Shown piece by piece: positions 17,608 through 26,084 of a stretch of DNA of 35,616 nucleotides. The DNA comes from Bifidobacterium breve (GTDB lineage Bacteria > Actinomycetota > Actinomycetes > S36-B12), in the NCBI GenBank assembly GCA_945861775.1, contig CAMAVT010000005.1:1-35616 (forward strand), given 5' to 3'. The notes under the pieces were generated by a model. That model saw nothing but the letters and a program-made list of their open reading frames with translations, made no database searches and was not told the origin of the DNA. A program made the translations under genes and the position numbers. How positions within the stretch are numbered: the first letter of the stretch is position 1; every line of letters begins with the position of its first letter.

Positions 17608-18629
17608 TTCTTTTCTGCCTCCGCGTGCTTCTTTGCCAAATCAAGGGCAACATCGATAATCATGTCCTCTTGGCCACCAACAACCTTGCGCCGGCCAAGT
17701 TCAAGCAGGATTTCAGCTTGCGACACGTTGTAGCGTTCTGCTGCTCTCTGTGAGTGCAGAAGGAACGACCCGTATACCCCGGCGTATCCGAGTATGAGTC
17801 CAGCTCGGTCAATCACCTGTTGACGTGGCATAAGTGGCCGAACAATTTCCTCGGCGACATCCATGAGTGCCAATACATTTACTCCAGTAGTAATTCCATA
17901 TTTGTCCGAAACGGCTGCCAGAATCTCAGTCGGACAGTTGCCAGCACCGGCACCTAACCCAGCAGAAGTACCATCGAGGTTGGTGGCGCCTTCTTCGTAT
18001 GCTGCAATGGAATTTGCAACCGCCATGGATAGATTGTTGTGTGCGTGAACACCAACGGGTACGTCCAGTGCATTCACGAGCGCGTTGACTCGCCTACGAA
18101 CATCTTCGGTGGTCATGGCGCCCGCAGAGTCCGCAAAATAGATCGCGTCAGCACCATACGACTGCATCTTGAGTGCTTCCTCAACAAGGCCTTCTGGACT
18201 GTTCATGTGTGCCATCATCATGAAACCAATTGTTTCCATGCCTAGTGACTTAGAAGTTTTTATGTGTTGCTCGCTAATGTCGGCCTCGGTACAGTGCGTC
18301 GCGATTCGTGCCATTCCGACACCGAGTTCTTTGACATCTCTGAGGTCATCCGCTAATCCGATACCGGGTAGAAGCAGGCAAGCGATTTTTGCGTTGGTTG
18401 TGGCTGCGCATGCCTGGGCAATAAGTTCCTTCTCGTCCACTTTGGAGAACCCGTAATTAAAACTAGATCCCCCAAGACCGTCGCCGTGAGCAATTTCGAT
18501 TACTTGAACACCGGCGTGATCCAGGCCTTTGACGATCGCAATAACTTCTTCGGGGTTGTACTGGTGGCTGATTGCGTGTGAGCCATCACGCAGCGTCGAG
18601 TCAATTAACCGAAAGTCTGGTGTTGTCAT
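17604..18629 (-). CDS. 4-Hydroxy-2-oxovalerate aldolase
   Basis: '[53 protein letters not shown]', '[16 protein letters not shown]', '[12 protein letters not shown]', characteristic of MhpE/DmpG. Confidence 0.95.
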   Translation of the reverse strand: MTTPDFRLIDSTLRDGSHAISHQYNPEEVIAIVKGLDHAGVQVIEIAHGDGLGGSSFNYGFSKVDEKELIAQACAATTNAKIACLLLPGIGLADDLRDVKELGVGMARIATHCTEADISEQHIKTSKSLGMETIGFMMMAHMNSPEGLVEEALKMQSYGADAIYFADSAGAMTTEDVRRRVNALVNALDVPVGVHAHNNLSMAVANSIAAYEEGATNLDGTSAGLGAGAGNCPTEILAAVSDKYGITTGVNVLALMDVAEEIVRPLMPRQQVIDRAGLILGYAGVYGSFLLHSQRAAERYNVSQAEILLELGRRKVVGGQEDMIIDVALDLAKKHAEAEKK

Positions 18630-19537
18630 GCGGTTGCCTCCCTACTGGCTCGTGAAATCGCAATCGCTTCACCGACACGCATGGCTGCGGCAGTCATGAT
18701 GTCCAGATTCCCTGCATATTCGGGCAGGTAATCGCCTGCGCCTTCAACTTCAAGAAGAACGACAGCGCGATGCGGGACGACTCCACCGGGTGTGTGGAAG
18801 GGTCCCTCTTCAATCACCGGCTCATTCTTCAATCGATAACCCGGTACGTACTTGGAAACCTCCCCGGCCATTTCATGAATGGAGTTGAGGATGGCCGCGT
18901 GATCGGCGCCCTCCGGAATCCCCGCGAAGACAGTGTTGCGCATCATGATCGGGGGCTCGGCTGGATTGAGCACCATAATTGCCTTGCTTTTGGTAGCACC
19001 ACCGATTTCGCGTAATGCGGTAGAGGTCGTCTTGGTGAATTCATCAATATTTTGTCGGGTTCCGGGACCGGCAGATTTTGATGCAACCGTAGAAATCATT
19101 TCGGCGTAAGGGAGTTCGTCGATTACCCGGCGAATCGCGTAAACCATCGGAGTTGTTGCCTGGCCGCCACAGGTCACCAAGTTGACATTTGGTGCATCTA
19201 AGTGTTCATAGAGATTCACGGGTGGAATGACCTTTGGGCCACGTGCGGCAGGGGTCAAATCAATTGCGGTAATTCCGGCCGCCGCGTACTGCTTGTAATG
19301 TCGAACATGAACGTAGGCACTGGTTGCATCAAAAATCATATCTATGTCGCTGGCATTTTCGAGAACCCAATCAGGCCCGGTGTGTGGTGCTTGAATCCCG
19401 TTTTTTCTTGCTCGGGCTAGACCGTCGCTGTCAGGATCGATCCCCACGAGTGCGACGAGATCTAGGACATCGCTACGGAGCATTTTCACCATCAGGTCGG
19501 TCCCAATATTGCCAGAACCTATGATCGCGCATCTCAT
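18626..19537 (-). CDS. Acetaldehyde dehydrogenase (acylating)
   Basis: '[19 protein letters not shown]', '[18 protein letters not shown]' (catalytic Cys), adjacent to the aldolase, as in MhpF/DmpF. Confidence 0.95.
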   Translation of the reverse strand: MRCAIIGSGNIGTDLMVKMLRSDVLDLVALVGIDPDSDGLARARKNGIQAPHTGPDWVLENASDIDMIFDATSAYVHVRHYKQYAAAGITAIDLTPAARGPKVIPPVNLYEHLDAPNVNLVTCGGQATTPMVYAIRRVIDELPYAEMISTVASKSAGPGTRQNIDEFTKTTSTALREIGGATKSKAIMVLNPAEPPIMMRNTVFAGIPEGADHAAILNSIHEMAGEVSKYVPGYRLKNEPVIEEGPFHTPGGVVPHRAVVLLEVEGAGDYLPEYAGNLDIMTAAAMRVGEAIAISRASREATA

Positions 19538-19563
19538 AATTCAGTCTCTCCCTTGTCTGCTGG

Positions 19564-20355
19564 TTATTCAGATATTCTGAGTGTTAGTGAACCGAGGTGG
19601 GAAAATTCCGCTCTGAAGACATCGCCTGGTGCGATGGGGCACATTGCATGCAGTGCACCCGTCATGATCACGCTTCCAGCAGGGAGAGTGACCCCCAGTG
19701 GCGCCAGTGTGTTTGCTAGCCAAGCAACGGCATTTAGGGGACCACCAAGTGCCGCTGCGCCGGCACCGGTTGCAGTTATGTCTCCATTCTTTGTAAACAA
19801 CATTCCAATAAGACGTGGATCACATTCATCAATAGGAATGACCGTGCTACTCAATGCGATTGCACCGCTGCTGGCCAAGTCGGCAACCGTGTCGGCAATT
19901 TTGATGCGCCAATCAATAATTCGAGAGTCAACAATCTCAATCGCTGCAATTAATCCAGCGGTTGCTTGATATGCCGTGGCTGCGGTGCAGTTGGGACCTG
20001 AAAGGTCGGCTCCCAAAACCACGGCTATTTCCGCTTCAACGCGAGGGGCAATGAAATCACTGACCGAGACCGTTGCTCCGTCACCGTAAATGGTCGACGC
20101 GAATATTGGCCCAAAATCCGGCTGGTCAACCCCTAGAAGATTTTGCATGGGTAAGGACGTCAGCCCCAACTTGTAGCCGGAAATTTTTTCACCCTTTGCA
20201 AGCAACATTGCCACAAGTTCTTGTTGTATGGCGTACCCGTCTGCAACACCCAGCTCTGGATCACTACCCGTAAATGGTTCTATCGGAGTGAGTGAAGTCC
20301 TGGCATCGAGTAGTTGCCGAGCCATATTTTTGGCCTGTTCTTCAGTGATTTTCAC
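19564..20355 (-). CDS. 2-Oxopent-4-enoate hydratase-like
   Basis: 'GYKLGLTSLPMQNLLGVDQPDFGPIFASTIYGDG', 'RVEAEIAVVLG', 'AIEIVDSRIIDWRIKIADTVADLASSG', typical of the MhpD/DmpE hydratase side of the superfamily. Confidence 0.85.
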   Translation of the reverse strand: MKITEEQAKNMARQLLDARTSLTPIEPFTGSDPELGVADGYAIQQELVAMLLAKGEKISGYKLGLTSLPMQNLLGVDQPDFGPIFASTIYGDGATVSVSDFIAPRVEAEIAVVLGADLSGPNCTAATAYQATAGLIAAIEIVDSRIIDWRIKIADTVADLASSGAIALSSTVIPIDECDPRLIGMLFTKNGDITATGAGAAALGGPLNAVAWLANTLAPLGVTLPAGSVIMTGALHAMCPIAPGDVFRAEFSHLGSLTLRISE

Positions 20356-21155
20356 GATTGCCTTCCTTTGGGTTTTTCGTGGTAACCCAGTCGACGACTA
20401 ATTGCCACGCCAGCCTCAACACAGGGGCGCGCGAATCTTTTCATAGAGTCACCGGAAACTCGTTGCAGTGGCCCAGCGACGGACACGGCCGCAATTACCT
20501 CACCCATACCGTTTCGAATCGGGGCCGCAACGGATGCGACACCCATTTCGGATTCGTTTATGTTTTCAGCCCACCCTCGCTTACGAATTTCACTTAGTTC
20601 AGCCCGCAATGAATTGAGTTGCGTAATTGTGTGTGGGGTGTGTGGCTTGAGTTTCCAATCCTTCAAAGTTGCTTCAAGCGTGTGTGGGGTTAACGCTGCC
20701 AATAACAGTTTTCCAGTACTCGTGCAGTGAGCATCATTTCGGTATCCAACGCGTCCAAACAGACGAAGAGTTTGTGGGCTCTCCCGTCTCTCGATATAAA
20801 CGACTTCGCGCCCGTCAAGCACGGCCACCTGAACTGTTTCCTTTGTGGCATTGCGCAACTGATCGATCACGGGACTGCAGGCCTCATGTAAGTCGGCGTG
20901 CAATGCGACCGAGGCTCCGAGTTCGTACATGACTAAGCCGAGTCGGTAGGCACCCGTGTGGGGATCCTGATCTAAAATTCCCTCAGCGGCAAGGGTATTC
21001 ACTAATCGATGAGCGGTGCTTTTGCCTATTCCCAACCGCCGAGAAAGTTCGGTTACACCAATATCTCGGTTCCCCTTGGAGTATTCCTTAAGTAGGCGCG
21101 CTGCATTTTGCACACTCGAAAGTGTGGAATGGGAGCGCCTTGCTGGTTCGGTCAT
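20352..21155 (-). CDS. IclR-family transcriptional regulator
   Basis: N-terminal wHTH 'IGVTELSRRLGIGKSTAHRLVNTLAAEGILDQDP' and IclR effector-domain features 'CTSTGKLLLAAL', 'GWAENINESEMGVASVAAPIRN'. Confidence 0.95.
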   Translation of the reverse strand: MTEPARRSHSTLSSVQNAARLLKEYSKGNRDIGVTELSRRLGIGKSTAHRLVNTLAAEGILDQDPHTGAYRLGLVMYELGASVALHADLHEACSPVIDQLRNATKETVQVAVLDGREVVYIERRESPQTLRLFGRVGYRNDAHCTSTGKLLLAALTPHTLEATLKDWKLKPHTPHTITQLNSLRAELSEIRKRGWAENINESEMGVASVAAPIRNGMGEVIAAVSVAGPLQRVSGDSMKRFARPCVEAGVAISRRLGYHEKPKGRQS

Positions 21156-21156
21156 T

Positions 21157-21828
21157 TCAATTTCCCCGCAATGCTTTGATGAGGGCTTTGCGCACTACCG
21201 TGAAATCTTGGGAGTCGATTTCGAGTTGAGGCAAGATCTCGCGTGCAAGTAACGTGTGAGCATTTGGTAAACCATTGACGAATGCTGAATTCATTTCAAA
21301 AACGAGTTCATTTCGGTGCGGTGACAATGCCAAGATTGTGTCAAAGTCTCGGATTGCCGCGGCGTGTGAATGCGCGAGACCGGTTCCGGCGTGATGGGCG
21401 TGATGCTCACTAAGCCCACCACCGGGGGGAATGCTGAGGTGGTAAACGGTTGAGCGAATACCGAGGGCATCTTGGATCCGCGCCGTCTCAGGAGAATCCA
21501 ACTGTTGAGTAAGGCCAAGTTCAGGAATGACCGTTGGGTCAAAAAACCGCAGTTTCCACTGCAATTCGCCAACACTGTCATTAACGACCACCTCGTGTCC
21601 CCGTGGCGCAGGTAGGTTCTCCGTTGTGCCAATGATGTGAAGGTTTTGGGCGCCAACGGCTGCAACGGTGAATTCCGTTGTCGAATAAAGGGGGAGGCGA
21701 CTGCGATCAGCAGGGGCAAGTGACTCCGAAGCCTCGAGATAAGCCTGATGTGTTGCCTTCACGTACGCAGCCATGGCAGCCCGCATGTCCTCGGGCGCTG
21801 GCGCACTGGATTCGGAATCAATCCTCAT
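21157..21828 (-). CDS. Conserved-looking protein of unknown function, His-rich motif
   Basis: ORF 21157..21849 with likely start MRIDSESSAP. First gene of the minus-strand operon. Motif 'GGGLSEHHAHHAGTGLAHSHAAAI'. Confidence 0.65.
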   Translation of the reverse strand: MRIDSESSAPAPEDMRAAMAAYVKATHQAYLEASESLAPADRSRLPLYSTTEFTVAAVGAQNLHIIGTTENLPAPRGHEVVVNDSVGELQWKLRFFDPTVIPELGLTQQLDSPETARIQDALGIRSTVYHLSIPPGGGLSEHHAHHAGTGLAHSHAAAIRDFDTILALSPHRNELVFEMNSAFVNGLPNAHTLLAREILPQLEIDSQDFTVVRKALIKALRGN

Positions 21829-21850
21829 GGAAACGCACGCTAGCAGCAAG

Positions 21851-21889
21851 TGTTCCTACATATGGGACGGTGTGCTTCCATGCGGGACA
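21851..21889 (+). promoter_or_regulatory. Two candidate IclR-type operators (A: TGTTCCTA-CAT-ATGGGACG; B: TGTGCTTC-CAT-GCGGGACA)
   Basis: Divergent intergenic region between the minus-strand meta operon and the dioxygenase operon. Site starts at 21851 and 21871 are 20 bp apart; B carries the exact GCGGGACA half-site. Confidence 0.45.
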
Positions 21890-21963
21890 CTTTCCATCTA
21901 CCTTCCCAATAGCACCGCAGTACGTGACATTGACAACATCGACCGCTGAGGAAGTGAACGTTC

Positions 21964-22872
21964 ATGGGTTTACAGCGTTTGGCACACGTAGATGTCATCG
22001 TCACAGATCTGGATCTGGCGACCGCCTATTACACGGAAGTTATTGGGATGCTCGAAACCGAGCGTGATGCCAATTCCGTTTACTTGAAATGTTGGGATGA
22101 ACCCAATCACCACTCACTTCGGCTTATTTATGGTCCCCGGGTTGGTTTCGAGCAAATGTCCTTCAAAGTGGATCGAGAGGATGATCTTGGCGAATTTGAA
22201 AACAAGGTCACCAAGTACGGGTACCCCGTGCGTCGGGTGTCAAAAGGTGATCATGTGGGTCAAGGAGAATCAATTCGATTTGAAACACCTTCGGGTCAGA
22301 TCATGGAACTCGTCTACGACATTGAGCACGTTGGACGAGCAACCTCGTCAGTCAATCCGTCTTTGACGGTTGAAGGGCTTAAAGGAATTGCACCGCCACG
22401 GCTGGACCACGTGTTGGTGACGGCTGAAGAAGTGGGTGATTCCGCGAAATTTTTTGAGGACGTGTTTGGTTTCCGCACCACCGAGCAACTACTTGATGGC
22501 CAAGGCCACCAATCTGCAGTGTGGATGGAGGTCTCACATAGCCCTCATGATTTAGCAATTGTGACGGGCAAAAATGGTGGGCTGCATCATTTTGCGTGGT
22601 GGTTGGATGACTGGGATCACATCCGCCGTTCAGCTGATGTCCTGGCTTATAACGGTATTCAAATTGATGTTGGCCCAACCAGGCACGGCATTACTCGTGG
22701 AAACACAATCTATTTCTTCGACCCACTGGGAACTCGCAATGAAGTTTTTACCGGTGGATATCGCCCTGACCCTGATTTCCCCACCATCACCTGGACCGAA
22801 GATCAAATTGGGCGTGCAATTTTTTACTACGAAGGCGAACTAAACCAGCGATTCATGAACGTTCACACCTAA
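21964..22872 (+). CDS. Extradiol (catechol 2,3-) dioxygenase, type I VOC superfamily
   Basis: Two-domain VOC protein; metal-ligand regions 'RLDHVLVTAEEVG', 'LHHFAWWLDDW', 'RNEVFTGGY'. Confidence 0.9.
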   Translation: MGLQRLAHVDVIVTDLDLATAYYTEVIGMLETERDANSVYLKCWDEPNHHSLRLIYGPRVGFEQMSFKVDREDDLGEFENKVTKYGYPVRRVSKGDHVGQGESIRFETPSGQIMELVYDIEHVGRATSSVNPSLTVEGLKGIAPPRLDHVLVTAEEVGDSAKFFEDVFGFRTTEQLLDGQGHQSAVWMEVSHSPHDLAIVTGKNGGLHHFAWWLDDWDHIRRSADVLAYNGIQIDVGPTRHGITRGNTIYFFDPLGTRNEVFTGGYRPDPDFPTITWTEDQIGRAIFYYEGELNQRFMNVHT

Positions 22873-22887
22873 GACAGGACTCGGTAC

Positions 22888-23799
22888 ATGGCAATTTTGC
22901 GGTTATCGCACGTTGAGATTCGGGTTCCCGATCTCGAGTTAGCTACGGCTTATTACAGTGAAGTGGTTGGCATGTTCGAAACAGATCGCGAGGGCGATCG
23001 TGTTTACCTTAAGTGCTGGGATGAACATCAGCATCACTCGGTTGTTTTGCACAGCGCCCCGACTTACGGACTTGTTCGCATGGGCTGGAAGTTGGAATTT
23101 GCCCAAGATCTTGATTACTACCAAAGCAAATTGGAGGAGGCCGGTGTCGCCGTTCTCCGGGTGTCCCGAGATGGGGCAGGCCCAGGTGGTGGCGAGTCCA
23201 TCCGCTTCGAGTTGCCTAGTGGCCACGAAATGGAATTAATGTATGGAATGGATCAAGTGGGTAATTTACTGCCGCTCACAAATCCACCACCCAAACCTTT
23301 AGGTCTTGTCGGAATCGCACCGCCTCGCATCGACCACATCTTTTTAACATGTGAAGACGTCGGCGGTAACACGAAATTCCTGCAAGAAGTCCTCGGTTTT
23401 CACTTGACCGAACAAGTAATGGGTGACGACGGCTTTCAAGTAGCCACCTGGTTGGAGCACTCAAACCAATCACACGACATCGCGCTCGTAACCGGACAAA
23501 ACCGAGGACTTCACCATTTCGCTTATTACGTTGAGGACTGGAGTGCCATCCGTGATGCTGCTGACGTCCTCGCGTATCACGGTGTAAACATCGAGACGAA
23601 TCCAACACGTCACGGAGCAACGCGCGGTCACTGCCTCTACTTCTTCGACCCCGCTGGAAATCGCAATGAAACTTTTACCGGTGGGTACTACGTAGACCAC
23701 GACGAACCTCCCATCACATGGACAGAAGCTGAAATGGGACGTGCAATTTTCTACTACGACGGCGTTGTGAACCAAAAGTTCCTGACGGTGCACAGTTAG
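22888..23799 (+). CDS. Second extradiol (catechol 2,3-) dioxygenase, type I VOC superfamily
   Basis: Paralogue of the preceding ORF; 'RIDHIFLTCEDVG', 'LHHFAYYVEDW', 'RNETFTGGYYV'. Confidence 0.9.
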   Translation: MAILRLSHVEIRVPDLELATAYYSEVVGMFETDREGDRVYLKCWDEHQHHSVVLHSAPTYGLVRMGWKLEFAQDLDYYQSKLEEAGVAVLRVSRDGAGPGGGESIRFELPSGHEMELMYGMDQVGNLLPLTNPPPKPLGLVGIAPPRIDHIFLTCEDVGGNTKFLQEVLGFHLTEQVMGDDGFQVATWLEHSNQSHDIALVTGQNRGLHHFAYYVEDWSAIRDAADVLAYHGVNIETNPTRHGATRGHCLYFFDPAGNRNETFTGGYYVDHDEPPITWTEAEMGRAIFYYDGVVNQKFLTVHS

Positions 23800-23807
23800 G
23801 AGATGCA

Positions 23808-24962
23808 GTGACCACATCAGAGTCAACCCATGACGTCAATAACCGTGAAGTTGACGGCCAAGTGCCGCAGTCAACGAGAGCGCCACTTCCGCGTATGGAG
23901 CGGACCGATCCTCCGGGCTACCTGCAGCGGTATCGGGAACGCGAGGCAGCCAACACGGTCACGCCTTCGGCTGAATCTCTGGATTTAGAACGAACTGAAT
24001 CAACCCCGCTATATCTGCGCCGGTTCCGTGACCGGATAAGCGGTGCGAATGCACTGGAGCAGCGCTTGCCTTTATGGGAGGGGCAGGACCTAGGAGTCAC
24101 CAACGCTTACTCGCAAATCACTAAGACCAAGGAAATAGTTCCTGAATCAGAGGAACAAATTGGAGCCACCCTCACCACGCAGGTGCACATTATCCGCCAC
24201 GGTGAAACACAGGGATACTCAACCGAGAGTGGATTAACGCCGCTCGGCAGTTGGCAGGTTCACCGACGCGGCTTCGACATCAGCAAAGGAATCAAGCAGG
24301 GTGAACGTATCCGGATTGTTTGTGCGGATACGAATCGGGCTCGCCAAACCGCAGAAGGAATTCGAAAGGGACTTCTTGATGGCCTGACCATGTGGGACCG
24401 AACCGCCGAGATCAGTGAAGTCACGGCAATGGAAGAGTTTAGAAATTTTCAAGTGTGGACTCCGGAGGGCCTCCGCGATGTCACGGGTGCCTTCCGACTC
24501 TACAAAAAAGAAATGGAAAAGTACCAGCGCGTGGCTCAGGGCGACCGGCCAACGTGGCTGGTCGAAATGGATCGGTTCTGGAGCACTCAGGCGGGGGGCG
24601 CCGACCCCATCACATTGTGGATTCAAATCCCCATGCTGAATTTCGAGCCACCGTCCGCAACCGTCCGCAGATTTTGGGCTGGGATTCAACGGATTATGGC
24701 CGAATATCCCGGTGAACGGATCATCGTCGGCACGCATTCCGGCCCGATTCGGGTCTTCGCTATCAGTGCATTTGGTTACGACCCAGGGGAGCCGTACAAC
24801 ACGGAAGAAGTAATTGTCCGCATGATGTCAAAAAATTCCGCGTTTATTGCATATCGAAATCGAGTTCAGGAAGTAATGGTGCCGGATCTCGATCAACTCC
24901 CAGATTGGTGGGCAGGCCTGAGTGGCCGAGCTCTTCCAACAGTATTACGAGGGAAGGAGTAG
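23808..24962 (+). CDS. Histidine phosphatase superfamily protein with a long N-terminal extension
   Basis: 'VHIIRHGETQGYSTESGLTPLGSWQ' (RHG motif), 'ADTNRARQTAEGI', 'IIVGTHSGPIRVFA' (second catalytic His). About 125 aa precede the catalytic domain. Confidence 0.85.
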   Translation: MTTSESTHDVNNREVDGQVPQSTRAPLPRMERTDPPGYLQRYREREAANTVTPSAESLDLERTESTPLYLRRFRDRISGANALEQRLPLWEGQDLGVTNAYSQITKTKEIVPESEEQIGATLTTQVHIIRHGETQGYSTESGLTPLGSWQVHRRGFDISKGIKQGERIRIVCADTNRARQTAEGIRKGLLDGLTMWDRTAEISEVTAMEEFRNFQVWTPEGLRDVTGAFRLYKKEMEKYQRVAQGDRPTWLVEMDRFWSTQAGGADPITLWIQIPMLNFEPPSATVRRFWAGIQRIMAEYPGERIIVGTHSGPIRVFAISAFGYDPGEPYNTEEVIVRMMSKNSAFIAYRNRVQEVMVPDLDQLPDWWAGLSGRALPTVLRGKE

Positions 24963-24968
24963 AGAACC

Positions 24969-26048
24969 ATGTCAGAAAATATCGTGTGGTTTGAAGGCTA
25001 CTGGAAAGGGCTTAAAGGTGAAGTTGGTGGGAAGGGAGCCAGTCTCGGTGAGATGACGGGCGCTGGGTTACCAGTACCACCCGGTTTCACACTGACCTGT
25101 ACCGCTTACCGAAAGAGTAAAGAGCAAAGTTCGCTTGACGAAGATATTGCCCGACTGCTTTACGAACTCGATACCGACGACACTGACATGGTTTCTGATC
25201 GTTGTAAGCAAATCAGGGCTGCATTTGGTGAGATGGCAATGGCTGATCAAGTTGAATCAGATTTACGTGAGGCCTATGCGGAACTGTGCCGCCAATCGAA
25301 TTCGGAGGACGTACCCGTGGCGGTTCGATCCTCAGCGACAAGTGAAGATTCACCCGACGCTTCTTTTGCCGGAGAACACGATACCTTCCTATGGGTCAAG
25401 GGCGCGGACGCTGTCATCGATGCAGTCCGCAAGTGTTGGGCGAGTTTATTCACGGATAGGGCAACCTGCTACCGAGTCAAGATGGGATACGAGCACCGGT
25501 CAGTGGAAATGAGCGTCGTTATTCAAAAAATGGTGCGGCCAATTTCAGCAGGTGTGGCATTTACTCTGAATCCAATCAATGGTGACAGGTCACAAGTTTG
25601 TATTGACTCAGCCTGGGGTTTTGGTGAGGCGGTTGTTTCGGGTGAGGTAACCCCGGACAACTACTTGATTGACAAAGTCTTAATGGAAATTGGACAGCGA
25701 AAGATCTCCATTAAGGAAATGGAATTTAGTCTCAGTGACCACGAAACTGTGGAGAGAGCGGAACTAGATGAAGAACGCGCCAAGTCACCAAGTTTGACCG
25801 ACGCGCAAATTCGTGCAATCGCGGTGCTTGCGAAAGCCGCAGAGAAGCACTATGCCTGCCCACAAGATATTGAGTGGGCCGTGGACGCAGACCTGGATGA
25901 CGGCAAAAATGTCGTTTTACTTCAGGCTCGACCAGAAACTGTCTGGAGCAAGAAAACCTCAAGTGCAACAGGCAGTGTTCAATCCTCGGGAGATTTCATG
26001 GCAAGCATTGTCTCCACACTAATGAATCCACTTCACACCAAAAAATAA
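24969..26048 (+). CDS. Stand-alone PEP-synthase/PPDK N-terminal (ATP-grasp) subunit, putative aryl phosphotransferase subunit (PpsB/CreI/HpeI type)
   Basis: 'GGKGASLGEMTGAGLPVPPGFTLT', 'VPVAVRSSATSEDSPDASFAGEHDTFLWV', 'GVAFTLNPINGD', 'AWGFGEAVVSGEVTPDNYLID', 'DIEWAVD...VVLLQARPET'. No swivel domain. Confidence 0.9.
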   Translation: MSENIVWFEGYWKGLKGEVGGKGASLGEMTGAGLPVPPGFTLTCTAYRKSKEQSSLDEDIARLLYELDTDDTDMVSDRCKQIRAAFGEMAMADQVESDLREAYAELCRQSNSEDVPVAVRSSATSEDSPDASFAGEHDTFLWVKGADAVIDAVRKCWASLFTDRATCYRVKMGYEHRSVEMSVVIQKMVRPISAGVAFTLNPINGDRSQVCIDSAWGFGEAVVSGEVTPDNYLIDKVLMEIGQRKISIKEMEFSLSDHETVERAELDEERAKSPSLTDAQIRAIAVLAKAAEKHYACPQDIEWAVDADLDDGKNVVLLQARPETVWSKKTSSATGSVQSSGDFMASIVSTLMNPLHTKK

Positions 26049-26084
26049 TCGTATTTAGACGCGGTTACCGCGAGAGGAAATCAC

